A DNA stretch of 45,705 nt from a virus. The DNA is taken from IMG/VR virus record IMGVR_UViG_3300033149_002665, positions 1 through 45,705 of that record. The stretch is one strand, 5' to 3'. Shown piece after piece: positions 6,132-14,268 of the stretch (position 1 is the stretch's first letter; every line of letters begins with the position of its first letter). The notes beneath the pieces were generated by a model. That model was given only the letters and a program-made list of their open reading frames with translations. It had not been told where the DNA came from and did no database searches. Both the position numbers and the translations under genes were made by a program.

Positions 6132-7962
6132 TGTTGTTTTTTAAAATAAATTTTAATTTACCACAATCCCATATTCGATAATAACCTTGTTCATTTCTTA
6201 ATTTCCATTCTGGAATATCTTTTGGCTCGTCTGGTTTCTTTCTTAAATTAAATCTATGGATTCTACCCATTATATTATTACCAAAATACCAATAATCTGG
6301 AGAAGTTTGATGGGATAAATTAAAACCTAATTTATAATACATATTACCATAAGACCATCGTAAATCAGCATAACTAAAAATACTATTCCATTCCCAATTA
6401 TTTTGAAAATATTTTAACATTTTACTAGAAATACCAATTATTCTATATTTAGAAGAGGAACAAAATCTACTAAGCTCCCATGTTAATTTGTCTTTTGGAT
6501 TTCCTCCTCTAGAAATATTTCCATAACCAAAAGTCATGACTGCTACTAGTTCATTTTTAAAAAATGCTCCAAGTTTTATTTTTGAATAATCTTTTCCTTG
6601 AATATGATATTTTTCTAAAAATTCATTTTTTTCAGATGGAGAAATTTCTTTGATAATACAATTTCTTGCATATATTTTTTTATTATTTGATAAGTTTAAT
6701 TTATGTATAATCATATTTTTAACAATATCATTTTTCATAATCCATTCATCTTCAAATATATGAATAAGCTGAACTCCTTTTTCTTTACAACCAATAGTTT
6801 TATTTAAATGATATTTTTCTGGTTTATCTAAGTTTAATTCTGAATGCCAATATAAACCATCAAATTCAAAAGCTATATTTCTAGATGGAATAAAAATATC
6901 AACTTCTAAATTTCTTTTACTTTCGAAATTCTTTATTAAACCAACATAACTAGTTAAAATTTCTTCATTAGTATTTAAATGTTGTTTAATAAAATCTACA
7001 ATTTCTTGTTCTAAATTAGAAACATGTTTGAAATACGGAAAACATTTTGGACATTTACAATCATAATGAATTATTGAATCAAATAATCTTTCAAATTTTT
7101 CTCCACATTTTTCACAAGAAAAAATAGATAATATATTACAACCATTATATTTTTCTAATTTTATATTTCTTTTTGACAATTCTTTTTCTATTTTTGGAAT
7201 ATAATTTTTCAAAAATGTTTCTCTTCTTTTTATAAGAATTGATTCTAAATTCTCTCTATAAGCTTTTTTAATATGATCTCTTTGTTTTTTATTTACTAAA
7301 GGATTTTTTGATGGATGAGTAACATTATGTTTTTTTAAATAATTTAGTTCCTTTTTTTCTTTAGTAATAGGAGACAATGATACACATTTAGAACTACAAT
7401 AATCAGAAAATCCTTTTTCTAAAGATGCAAAACTAGTAAATTTTTTACAATTATCTACCATATTATAACATAAACATATATCTTCATTAGTTGTTTTAAA
7501 AAATTTTATGTAATATTCTTCTACTGAAAGATTATGAATCTTAATATGTTTTGAAATAGAAGAATAATTTAGAAATTGTATACCACAAATTTGACATTGA
7601 AGTTTATTTTTTTTATTAATAGTTTGTTTTTTTAAAAGTATAATTAATTTTTTTCTTATATTATTTAATTTACTTTTTGTTTTTAAAGTAGATTTTATTG
7701 AATAACTTCTTTTCTTATTTTTTTCTTTATCAACATTTTTTAAATTACAATCATAACATATATTACCAGAATAACCTTTATTTAAACCAAGAAATTTTGT
7801 TTCATTATTACAAAATTTACAAATACCTTCATTTAGTTTACGTAAAAATTTGTTGTAATATTCTTGAATATTAGTTTTACAGGAAGATTTAGGATTAGTT
7901 AGATGAGAAACTAGACCTTGATTTGTTTTAAATTTTTTATTACAAATTTTACATATATACAC
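6118..7962 (-). CDS. Free-standing homing endonuclease, Vsr-like (EDxHD type)
   Basis: About 614 residues. The N-terminal half holds several zinc-finger-like pairs: CKICNKKF with a later His, CKFC, CQICGIQF..HIKIH, and CEKCGEKF with CPKC. The nuclease core is DIFIPSRNIAFEFDGLYWHS followed by a YHLNKT segment and IHIFEDEW, the pattern of Vsr-like phage homing endonucleases such as I-Bth0305I. A C-terminal domain (SRFCSSSKYRIIGISSKMLKYF and on) is also usual in such proteins. The GTG start is chosen because GGAAGGGAG lies nine bases upstream; a TTG nine bases earlier would overlap that site. The gene lies just after the tail sheath gene, a typical place for a selfish gene next to an essential one, and its ribosome site lies inside a terminator stem. 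Confidence 0.85.
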   Translation of the reverse strand: MYICKICNKKFKTNQGLVSHLTNPKSSCKTNIQEYYNKFLRKLNEGICKFCNNETKFLGLNKGYSGNICYDCNLKNVDKEKNKKRSYSIKSTLKTKSKLNNIRKKLIILLKKQTINKKNKLQCQICGIQFLNYSSISKHIKIHNLSVEEYYIKFFKTTNEDICLCYNMVDNCKKFTSFASLEKGFSDYCSSKCVSLSPITKEKKELNYLKKHNVTHPSKNPLVNKKQRDHIKKAYRENLESILIKRRETFLKNYIPKIEKELSKRNIKLEKYNGCNILSIFSCEKCGEKFERLFDSIIHYDCKCPKCFPYFKHVSNLEQEIVDFIKQHLNTNEEILTSYVGLIKNFESKRNLEVDIFIPSRNIAFEFDGLYWHSELNLDKPEKYHLNKTIGCKEKGVQLIHIFEDEWIMKNDIVKNMIIHKLNLSNNKKIYARNCIIKEISPSEKNEFLEKYHIQGKDYSKIKLGAFFKNELVAVMTFGYGNISRGGNPKDKLTWELSRFCSSSKYRIIGISSKMLKYFQNNWEWNSIFSYADLRWSYGNMYYKLGFNLSHQTSPDYWYFGNNIMGRIHRFNLRKKPDEPKDIPEWKLRNEQGYYRIWDCGKLKFILKNNKKIL

Positions 7963-7968
7963 AAAAAA

Positions 7969-8016
7969 CAACTCCCTTCCTTTTTATTTTTTTGTTCTAT
8001 AAAAGGAAGGGAGTTG
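7969..8016 (-). terminator. Sheath-gene terminator that also hides the endonuclease ribosome site
   Basis: CAACTCCCTTCCTTTT at 7969-7984 pairs perfectly over 16 bases with AAAAGGAAGGGAGTTG at 8001-8016. On the minus strand the stem is followed by TTTTTT, so it is a standard terminator for the tail sheath gene. The 3' arm of the stem contains the GGAAGGGAG that serves the endonuclease start, so in read-through RNA the site is base-paired. The loop contains ATAGAACAAA, the core of the putative phage promoter. Confidence 0.85.
7981..8000 (-). promoter_or_regulatory. Putative phage promoter copy in the hairpin loop
   Basis: On the minus strand this reads ATAGAACAAAAAAATAAAAA. Transcripts starting just downstream of it would lack the 5' arm of the hairpin and so leave the endonuclease ribosome site free. 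The promoter role is inferred. Confidence 0.4.
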
Positions 8017-8030
8017 ATATTTAGTTTAAC

Positions 8031-9986
8031 TTATACAATGAAAAAGTTTAGTTCGATTTTTTCTAACACCCGGACCGGATTTAATGTTACATTCACGTGA
8101 CAAGTTTTTGTTTTCTTTTCATAAGCAGTAGCACCGACTTCAACACTATAATCATATAATCCTCTTCGTCTTTTAATATCTTCTAGAAATTCAACTATAT
8201 CTCCACCAATTAAACTCCAAGTAATTTCATCATTTTGCTCGAAAATAAAATACCTACAATATTGTTCAAGTGCTCTTTTGCAATAAAGAACTAACCTTAC
8301 AATATTAAGGTCTTGAAGAGCGGATGCTTTTGCTTGAGTGGTTAATTGTCCCCATAAAACATACCCGGGATTAAATTTAACCAGAGGATTAATCTGTTTT
8401 AAATACATTTGGTCACGCTGACCCAATCTTGGATTAAAACGAAGATCTTTAATTGTATCAATAGATGCTCTATTAAATCCAGCAACTGCAAACCAAGGTT
8501 CAGCAACAGAATCATTTCTCGGTAACAAATATGCAACATGATATACAGGAGAAAACCAAACATCTTTTCCAGTAAAAACATCATATACTTTATTATACTC
8601 TTCATAAAGAGCACAAAAGTAATTATTAAAAGTGTGTGTATTAACTCTGCTATTAATACATGCATTATAAGTTGCATTATCACCATTATCTATTAAAGCA
8701 ACACAGTCTCTTCTAGTTTGAACAAGAGTACTAATTTGAGTTTTAACATCATCTGGATATCCACAATCAAAAACAGCCGTGAAGTAAATATTTTCAGTAT
8801 CTAGAATATCATCATCAATTGTTCCAGCATATGCATTTGCTAAAACTTCAGTAGCTTCAGTAGTATCTAGATCTCCAGCAGCATCTAATAATGCACCATC
8901 AGATCCTCTTCTAAGAGGAACTGGAATGCTAGAAATAAAAGCATCAGAAATTTCAGTATATGTTTCTTTAATTAAATATGTAATAGTAGAATTAACATTA
9001 AAAGAAGTAGTTGCTCCATTCCAATTTCTAGCAGAACCTGTCAGATTTCTATCATCAAAAACATTAATAGAAGTACTACTTCCTCCAGTTGCAGCTCCTA
9101 ACCAACCCCAAATCTTATTACCAGTTCCATCAATAGCGATAACTACATAATTAGCATTTCCAGTTTCAGTAGCATTTTCCCAATCAGAAAAATCTTGTTT
9201 ATTATCAGATATTTCTGCAGCTCCATCAGTCAAAGTAACAGATACATCTCCAATATCTTTATCATAAATTTTAGAAACTAAATCATGACCACTAGAATAT
9301 GCTCCACTAGCCAAAGTCATTTCAGCTCTTAGAACACTAGAATAAGTTTCTAAAACATCAACAATAAATAAAGATTCTCCATTATCATCAACAGCTTTTG
9401 AATTGAAAGAAACATTAAATGATTCTATTACAACATCATCTCCATCAGACTGTTTTTCATAAATATCTAATACATAAACTCCTTCAACCATTGGATTAGA
9501 ATATTCAGTAATTCTAACTCCAATTGCATTATAATACTCACCTCTTCCTATTGGATATAGAAAAGCAATTGGATAAATATGACCAGCCTGTTCTAGATTT
9601 GTTTGTAATTCACTTTTTGTATTAATATCACTAATATGAGTCACTACAACATTAGCAGTACTATCTGCATTTGTAAATCTTGCTTCAATTCTCATATTTG
9701 CAAAAGCAGCATTATCTGGTAAACATCTTATGTGATATAATGATCCAGATTCACCTAAGTAATTATAAGCTAAATAAGGTCCCTGTCCATAATGTTTTCC
9801 ATACTTAGCTATATTTGGTTCTCCAAATTCTGCAACATAATCAGATCTTGAACCAATAAATTTTAATTTATTATCTTCACCTTTTTCTGCAAGAGAACAT
9901 ATAAGACCAATTGTACTTGGAACTTGTTGTGTATAGGTCGAGAGGTCAATAATTTTGGTATATACACCTGGTGAAATATTAGCCAT
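8031..9986 (-). CDS. Contractile tail sheath protein
   Basis: A 651-residue protein starting MANISPGVYTKIIDLSTY, the N-terminal pattern of phage tail sheath proteins, then a region with KFIGSRSDYVAEFGEPN and LAYNYLGESGSLYHIRCL that matches the conserved first domain. The variable middle is rich in Ser, Thr and Asp. The C-terminal third (FAVAGFNRASI, LYLKQINPLVKF-type text, RALEQYCRYFIFEQND, SVEVGATAYEKKTKTCHV) fits the sheath core that packs around the tail tube. Contraction of the sheath drives the tube into the host. GGAGG lies upstream. The length is similar to the T4 sheath. It is followed by a strong terminator and an endonuclease gene. Confidence 0.93.
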   Translation of the reverse strand: MANISPGVYTKIIDLSTYTQQVPSTIGLICSLAEKGEDNKLKFIGSRSDYVAEFGEPNIAKYGKHYGQGPYLAYNYLGESGSLYHIRCLPDNAAFANMRIEARFTNADSTANVVVTHISDINTKSELQTNLEQAGHIYPIAFLYPIGRGEYYNAIGVRITEYSNPMVEGVYVLDIYEKQSDGDDVVIESFNVSFNSKAVDDNGESLFIVDVLETYSSVLRAEMTLASGAYSSGHDLVSKIYDKDIGDVSVTLTDGAAEISDNKQDFSDWENATETGNANYVVIAIDGTGNKIWGWLGAATGGSSTSINVFDDRNLTGSARNWNGATTSFNVNSTITYLIKETYTEISDAFISSIPVPLRRGSDGALLDAAGDLDTTEATEVLANAYAGTIDDDILDTENIYFTAVFDCGYPDDVKTQISTLVQTRRDCVALIDNGDNATYNACINSRVNTHTFNNYFCALYEEYNKVYDVFTGKDVWFSPVYHVAYLLPRNDSVAEPWFAVAGFNRASIDTIKDLRFNPRLGQRDQMYLKQINPLVKFNPGYVLWGQLTTQAKASALQDLNIVRLVLYCKRALEQYCRYFIFEQNDEITWSLIGGDIVEFLEDIKRRRGLYDYSVEVGATAYEKKTKTCHVNVTLNPVRVLEKIELNFFIV

Positions 9987-10011
9987 TTTTTAATTCCTCC
10001 AAAATTCTATA

Positions 10012-10033
10012 TAAATATATTATTTGATTCTAT
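10012..10033 (-). promoter_or_regulatory. Weak variant of the putative phage promoter before the sheath gene
   Basis: On the minus strand this reads ATAGAATCAAATAATATATT, one substitution and a base shift away from the recurrent element, and ends about 26 bases before the sheath ATG. Otherwise the region 9987-10169 holds only AT-rich sequence and the GGAGG site; no gene is seen. Confidence 0.3.
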
Positions 10034-10169
10034 TGAATAATATCCTTTCTTAATCTAAGATAATCTAAAACATATTATAATAAATTTATTCTTTTGGTAG
10101 GAATAAAATGATATATATTTTTATATTTAAAAAATTCCAACCATTATTTAGAAATCCTTTTTAATTTTA

Positions 10170-10835
10170 TTAAGTATATAAATACCAAATTACTAATAAT
10201 TGTCTCGTAGCTGTTTTTACAATTGTTGGAAATGTAGCTCTTGCAAACAAATGAAAAGGTCCAGCATATCCTCCAGCATCACTTAATGAACTAAAAAGAC
10301 CACATTCACTAATTTGCTCACCAATTGCATCAATTTGCTGAATCTGAACTGTAATTTTAACAATTAACCATGCATCATCATTAGCAGTGTCCTGTTCAAA
10401 TTCAATTGATTGAAGTGGAGCTTTATAATAATTACCAACTCTGAAATCAGCATAAGAAGCATCTGAATTATTTAATGGTACTTCACTTGCTAAATCAGTA
10501 TCACTATTTGTTGGAGGAATTGGATCAAATGGATCTGCAGGATCTACTCCACCATCTCCAAGACCCAACCAAGAGATATATTCATCTTTATCAGTATTTA
10601 CATTAGCATTTTCTGTATCTACTATTCTTTGTGCAATTAACTCTCTACCAACATATACAACTAAATTACTTTTTTGTATTAACTTCTTCTTATTATCATC
10701 AGTAATTTCAAATATTTCTACTCTACCTTGTGGTCCTCTTTTTTTTGTAAGAGGATCAGAAATTACATTATCATGTAAACAAAATTCACCATATGAATCA
10801 GTAATTTTAATTAATAAATCTTTTTCTTTACTCAT
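10170..10835 (-). CDS. Probable virion structural protein
   Basis: A 221-residue acidic protein with a mostly beta-sheet look. Segments such as SNLVVYVGRELIAQRI, YISWLGLGDGGV and ISECGLFSSLSD are familiar from tail- or fibre-associated proteins of large phages, where a signal for external display follows a Gly-rich loop. No catalytic motif is present. It lies upstream of the tail sheath gene on the same strand, with 183 bases between, and has its own promoter-like element and an AAAGGAT site. It is probably a tail or baseplate component, but the exact part cannot be assigned. Confidence 0.6.
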   Translation of the reverse strand: MSKEKDLLIKITDSYGEFCLHDNVISDPLTKKRGPQGRVEIFEITDDNKKKLIQKSNLVVYVGRELIAQRIVDTENANVNTDKDEYISWLGLGDGGVDPADPFDPIPPTNSDTDLASEVPLNNSDASYADFRVGNYYKAPLQSIEFEQDTANDDAWLIVKITVQIQQIDAIGEQISECGLFSSLSDAGGYAGPFHLFARATFPTIVKTATRQLLVIWYLYT

Positions 10836-10867
10836 ATTAGAAATCCTTTAGATTAATTTTGTAGAAA

Positions 10868-10887
10868 TCATTTATATTTTGTTCTAT
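10868..10887 (-). promoter_or_regulatory. Putative phage promoter copy
   Basis: The minus strand reads ATAGAACAAAATATAAATGA, 33 bases before the structural-protein start. It is one of the best copies of the recurrent element, and the similar copy before the beta-helix fibre gene also has ATGATTT downstream. Confidence 0.5.
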
Positions 10888-10910
10888 AAAATATACTAGT
10901 TTAGAACATT

Positions 10911-10940
10911 ACCTCTATATATATAAATTATTAAGAAAAA
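10911..10940 (+). promoter_or_regulatory. Putative plus-strand promoter element C
   Basis: ACCTCTATATATATAAATTA with TTAAGAAAAA is related to the elements at 4971 and 5511 and stands about 40 bases before the first gene of the next plus-strand cluster. It forms a divergent pair with the minus-strand element at 10868-10887. Confidence 0.38.
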
Positions 10941-10982
10941 TAAAAGAAAGAGGTTTCGAAAAATTATTAAGGAGAAGTAAAA

Positions 10983-11168
10983 ATGGAAAATTTTATTGAT
11001 TTAGATAATGTTTCAAAAAAATTTGATATATCATTAGGAGATGATAATAAACTTTTAAAACTTCTTATGAGTATGCTTGATGCATATATAGATGAAAATG
11101 GAAATATTACATGTAGACTTTGTGGTCTCCCAAATGAATGTTGTAAGTGTGGTTATGAAGAACCATAA
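10983..11168 (+). CDS. Small zinc-ribbon-like protein
   Basis: A 61-residue protein. The acidic first 45 residues end in CRLCGLPNECCKCGY, two CxxC-type pairs in close succession that would suit a single zinc site. AAGGAG precedes the ATG. It opens a plus-strand cluster of tiny genes. Small zinc proteins in phages often bind nucleic acid or host proteins, but nothing here shows which. Confidence 0.75.
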   Translation: MENFIDLDNVSKKFDISLGDDNKLLKLLMSMLDAYIDENGNITCRLCGLPNECCKCGYEEP

Positions 11169-11191
11169 AATTATAAGAAAGGGGTGATAAA

Positions 11192-11326
11192 ATGTCATGG
11201 ATTTATAAATGGCTTGAAAAGCAAGATAAACTGGATAAACGGATATTTAATAGATATAAACGATATTGTATTGAAACAATTGACAATTGGGTTTGTTATG
11301 ATGATCCCATTTATAATTACGAATGA
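11192..11326 (+). CDS. Small unknown protein (44 aa)
   Basis: A short frame beginning MSWIYKWLEKQDKLDKRIF and ending DDPIYNYE, rich in Tyr, Trp and charged residues. An AAAGGGGTG ribosome site lies at good spacing, which is the main support. It stops in TGA. No family recognised. Confidence 0.65.
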   Translation: MSWIYKWLEKQDKLDKRIFNRYKRYCIETIDNWVCYDDPIYNYE

Positions 11327-11391
11327 CAAATGATTGCTGATTTGTTTATAAATGGGTGTGTATTAAACAAATAAAAAGGAGAATATTAATT

Positions 11392-11529
11392 ATGAATTAC
11401 ATGTACATAGAAGGCACTATCGCGTCTATCGTAGAAACAATGCTTCCGAGATTTTCAAGTGAAGAATTGGCATTGCACATGATATTAGATTTTAGTTTTC
11501 ACAATAGACGACAAAGAAAGAAGAATTGA
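11392..11529 (+). CDS. Small unknown protein (45 aa)
   Basis: The frame MNYMYIEGTIASIVETMLPR is followed by FSSEELALHMILDF and a very basic tail (RRQRKKN). AAAAAGGAG precedes the ATG at good spacing. Codon choice has more G and C (ATCGCGTCTATC) than neighbours, a possible sign of a recent arrival. No family recognised. Confidence 0.62.
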   Translation: MNYMYIEGTIASIVETMLPRFSSEELALHMILDFSFHNRRQRKKN

Positions 11530-11530
11530 A

Positions 11531-11701
11531 ATGAGGCTACTGTTCATACGTTCCAGTAATTCCACTCAAGTTTTTAGCAGTATTCTTAAAGATAATGAAA
11601 CATTAATCCCAATTGAAATAGAAATGTTTCATAAATCACATCATGATTCATGTTGGAGAACAGATAGTTTAAATGATATATTTAAAATCCTTCAAATCTA
11701 G
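11531..11701 (+). CDS. Small unknown protein (56 aa)
   Basis: The ATG comes one base after the stop of the previous small gene, suggesting coupled translation. The product begins MRLLFIRSSNSTQVFSSIL and contains a His-rich patch (FHKSHHDSCW). No separate ribosome site is visible. The last 29 bases overlap the next frame. Confidence 0.5.
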   Translation: MRLLFIRSSNSTQVFSSILKDNETLIPIEIEMFHKSHHDSCWRTDSLNDIFKILQI

Positions 11702-11873
11702 TTCTAAAATGTTAGCGAATATTATTTCAAGTGTAAGATCAAAAACAAGAGAGTCATATATTCAATATATAAAATTATTTTCTATAAATTTTATATTTCT
11801 TTTAGTTTCTACATATCTTTTGATATATAACTTAAATAAAATAATGACATTAATGGAGGTATTATTAATATGA
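11673..11873 (+). CDS. Small single-pass membrane protein
   Basis: A 66-residue frame with one hydrophobic helix (about residues 36-55, SINFIFLLVSTYLLIYNL) after a basic, Ser-rich N-terminus. The start overlaps the preceding frame and has no clear ribosome site, so the ATG 36 bases later (MLANIIS) is equally possible. The stop overlaps the next ATG. No family recognised. Confidence 0.5.
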   Translation: MIYLKSFKSSSKMLANIISSVRSKTRESYIQYIKLFSINFIFLLVSTYLLIYNLNKIMTLMEVLLI

Positions 11874-12061
11874 AAAAAAATATATTCGAAAAAATTCTCA
11901 TAATTTTATGTGGTTTTATTACAAATCATAGATATAAATTGTATCCTGAATCTAGAATATGTAAATTTTGTGGAGTTATAGTTAAAAATGAAAAATCTTT
12001 TATAGAAAGGAATTCTAAAAATGACTCCAAAACAAACGTTCAAAATCAAAAGAGAGGTTAG
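11870..12061 (+). CDS. Small protein with a CxxC pair
   Basis: A 63-residue basic protein. It has a hydrophobic N-terminal third (IFEKILIILCGFI) and a CKFCG motif near residue 33 that could take part in metal binding, then a Lys/Asn/Ser-rich tail. TGGAGG precedes the ATG. Its 3' end overlaps the next gene by 41 bases in another frame. Confidence 0.6.
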   Translation: MKKNIFEKILIILCGFITNHRYKLYPESRICKFCGVIVKNEKSFIERNSKNDSKTNVQNQKRG

Positions 12062-12314
12062 AGAAATATTATGTAAAATTCATGAATTTGAATTTGTTAA
12101 AAGACTAATTCCAAAACCAAATGAAGTTGTTTTGATAAGTTTAAAAAGTATTCTAGATCAAATAACCTTCAGAAATGATTGGAAATTAACATTTTGTATA
12201 AATACAGAAGCTATTAATGAAGAGCAGACAATTATATATATTAAATTTAAAGATCTGATTGATAATGAAAGAATTGATATAAAAATTATTAATCAAAAAA
12301 AGGACAAAGTTTAA
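12021..12314 (+). CDS. Unknown protein, 0-frame part of a split gene
   Basis: A 97-residue product starting MTPKQTFKIKREVREIL, with an AAAGGA site. It has mixed helix and strand character and no recognised family. It ends shortly after the sequence CAA AAA AAG, a classic A AAA AAG slippery heptamer placed in the right phase for a -1 shift. A shift would carry translation into a 72-codon open frame (12302-12517) that lacks a good start of its own. Either programmed frameshifting, an assembly error in the A-run, or gene decay would explain this. Confidence 0.6.
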   Translation: MTPKQTFKIKREVREILCKIHEFEFVKRLIPKPNEVVLISLKSILDQITFRNDWKLTFCINTEAINEEQTIIYIKFKDLIDNERIDIKIINQKKDKV

Positions 12315-12517
12315 AAGATCTTTATATTAACAAAGGATATTTATTTTCAATCATCAGCAAAATTAGTAATGAACATGAACGTAAGTTAATGGAAATTGAA
12401 ACAATTTTAAATAACAGTAGAGGAATTTCTATTAATGAATTAATTAACAAAAATATTTATATATCACCACTAGATTATCAACGTGGAAAAAGAAGTGTTA
12501 ATCACTTTCAAAAATAG
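12302..12517 (+). other. Open -1 frame continuing the preceding gene
   Basis: Seventy-one sense codons (GQSLKDLYINKGYLFSIISK and on to SVNHFQK) follow in the -1 frame directly after the slippery run. Composition is protein-like: Ile, Asn, Glu and Lys with no odd repeats. The first in-frame ATG is at 12389 and lacks a ribosome site. The frame fills what would otherwise be a 168-base gap. Confidence 0.45.
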
Positions 12518-12806
12518 TAGAAAATGTAATTCTGAAAGGGTATTAGCAGATCTTGGAATAAGAAATGAAGTTACATTAATTTATCCATGTAGGAGGAAAT
12601 ATGTTGGAAAGGTAATTTTAGTAGATAATAAAATTATAATTGAAAATACAACTCCGGGTTATGCAGCAATTGAAATAAATCTAGAATATTTTCACAACGA
12701 AAAAGAAATAGATTTGTCTAAAATAAAACATAGACGAATCATCCATAGAAAAAATGGCATAAAAGAGTTAAAAGAATTACGAAGCAAATATCTTTCAACA
12801 ATATGA
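12483..12806 (+). CDS. Unknown protein, possibly the third piece of a split gene
   Basis: A 107-residue product from a GTG without a ribosome site (MEKEVLITFKNSRKCNSERV and on). It is a small beta-rich domain (VTLIYPCRRKYVGKVILVDNK in pieces, then IIIENTTPGYAAIEINLEYF) followed by a basic tail. It lies in the same frame as the gene at 12021 and overlaps the end of the -1 frame, so two compensating shifts would join all three into one protein of about 260 residues. A strong terminator follows. No family recognised. Confidence 0.6.
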   Translation: MEKEVLITFKNSRKCNSERVLADLGIRNEVTLIYPCRRKYVGKVILVDNKIIIENTTPGYAAIEINLEYFHNEKEIDLSKIKHRRIIHRKNGIKELKELRSKYLSTI

Positions 12807-12825
12807 ATTATGAATTTGATTCTTC

Positions 12826-12866
12826 AAAAAAAAAAGACCTTAGTTTCTTTTCAGGTCTTTTTTTTT
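12826..12866. terminator. Bidirectional terminator between converging genes
   Basis: AAAAAAAAAAGACCT pairs with AGGTCTTTTTTTTT across a short TAGTTTCTTTTC loop. A-runs and T-runs flank the stem on both sides, so it can end transcription from both directions. Confidence 0.9.
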
Positions 12867-12868
12867 GT

Positions 12869-14080
12869 TTAATCTAATATTGGAGAATTTATATGTTTAG
12901 TATCTTGAAAATCATGTTTATAATTTTTCCAGTCATTTGGAATTTCCTTATCAAATGGAAAATACATTGGTATATACTTTAAAAAGTTATTATTTTTTAA
13001 TTTAGCTTCTATTATCCAACCACCGACTGATGGTATTAATCCACCTCTTTTCATATAATCAGTTTGTGCTTCAAAACAACCACTCTGAAAAGCTAAAATT
13101 GAACCAACTTGAATAAATGCACTTGTATGTATATGTCCTACAAATAAGAATCTAGTAAAACTATAATCAATATTAATATTTTGAATTAATTCATTTAATT
13201 CAAAACCACTTAATTTCTCTGATTTTTTCTGTGCTTTATAGGTAATAGAATAAGGAGAAGCTCCAGATGGATGCCATAATTTAGCTTTGACTTTAGGAAT
13301 TAATGTAATGTCACCTTCATCAAAAGATATATATTTAATATCATTTCTTCTATAAGTTAAAGCTTTTAGTATATTATGTCCATTCTTTTTAATATGAGAT
13401 AAATCATGATTTCCACCAATCATATACCATGTAAATCCTGTTGGTAAATTTGCTAATACAGAATCTTCTTGTTCATCAGCAGAATATGCATATAAATCAT
13501 GTTCTTGTCCACGATATACACCAAAACCAGCAACTATATCTCCAGGAACTAAAATATGTTTTACTCCATATTTTTTACATTCTTCACAAAATTTATTTAA
13601 TGCAGTTATTTGTATATATTTAGATCCAAAATGTAGATCAGAAGCAACTCCAAAAATAATTTCTCTTTTTTTCTCTAGAGGTTTAATTATTTTCTCATTT
13701 TGTTTTATACCATATATTAAACTTTTAGTATGATGATTTATAAATAAATCATATCCATTTTTACAACAATTATTTATAAGTTGATATAACTCTTGATCAT
13801 TACAAGCTAATTTAATACAAATATTTTTTATAGACATAACTTTTTCTTTTTTCATATTTTGTATTAATTGGTTTTCTTTGAATTCTCTGTTTTGTATAAT
13901 AGGATATCTACTTTTTATTGAATATATGTATTTAAAAAACGCTTGTTTGTTACTTTGATAACCGAATTTTTTTACCGCTAACTCATATGCTTTTATTTTA
14001 TCTATACTATTAATCAATCTGCCACTTTCTAATCTATCAATTATAAAATCTTTTAACCCATCATATAGATTATTTGACAT
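12869..14080 (-). CDS. Calcineurin-like metallophosphoesterase with N-terminal helical domain
   Basis: A 403-residue protein. All motifs of the two-metal phosphoesterase fold are present: SDLHFGS (D148, H150), PGDIVAG (D181), GGNHD (222-226) and GHIHT (315-318), with a further His at AKLWHP. The fold hydrolyses phosphodiesters or phosphomonoesters in nucleic acids, nucleotides or proteins. Residues 1-130 are helical and basic, with a stretch that looks like a winged helix (MSIKNICIKLACNDQELYQL), which hints at nucleic acid as substrate. The gene stands alone between a terminator and a baseplate gene, with a promoter-like element 25 bases upstream and a TGGAGA ribosome site. Confidence 0.9.
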   Translation of the reverse strand: MSNNLYDGLKDFIIDRLESGRLINSIDKIKAYELAVKKFGYQSNKQAFFKYIYSIKSRYPIIQNREFKENQLIQNMKKEKVMSIKNICIKLACNDQELYQLINNCCKNGYDLFINHHTKSLIYGIKQNEKIIKPLEKKREIIFGVASDLHFGSKYIQITALNKFCEECKKYGVKHILVPGDIVAGFGVYRGQEHDLYAYSADEQEDSVLANLPTGFTWYMIGGNHDLSHIKKNGHNILKALTYRRNDIKYISFDEGDITLIPKVKAKLWHPSGASPYSITYKAQKKSEKLSGFELNELIQNINIDYSFTRFLFVGHIHTSAFIQVGSILAFQSGCFEAQTDYMKRGGLIPSVGGWIIEAKLKNNNFLKYIPMYFPFDKEIPNDWKNYKHDFQDTKHINSPILD

Positions 14081-14105
14081 ATAAAAAATTCTCCATTATG
14101 TATAT

Positions 14106-14125
14106 TTTTTTATTATTTGTTCTTA
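14106..14125 (-). promoter_or_regulatory. Putative phage promoter copy
   Basis: The minus strand reads TTAAGAACAAATAATAAAAA, matching the recurrent AGAACAAAWWATAAA element, about 26 bases before the phosphoesterase ATG. The rest of 14081-14268 is AT-rich with no visible gene. Confidence 0.45.
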
Positions 14126-14268
14126 ATTAATTGTGTATCAATCCCATAATTCCTTTTGTTTACAACTAGTTATATAGGATGGATTCTAATTATATAATAT
14201 GAAATAAATTACAAGTTTGGTAAGTTAAACATAAGTATTATATATTAAAATATGTATAAAGATATAAT

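Noticed and set aside
12389-12517. An independent 43-residue gene starting at the ATG at 12389
   Set aside because: No ribosome site, and the open frame extends 29 codons upstream to the slippery run, which points to continuation from the preceding gene.
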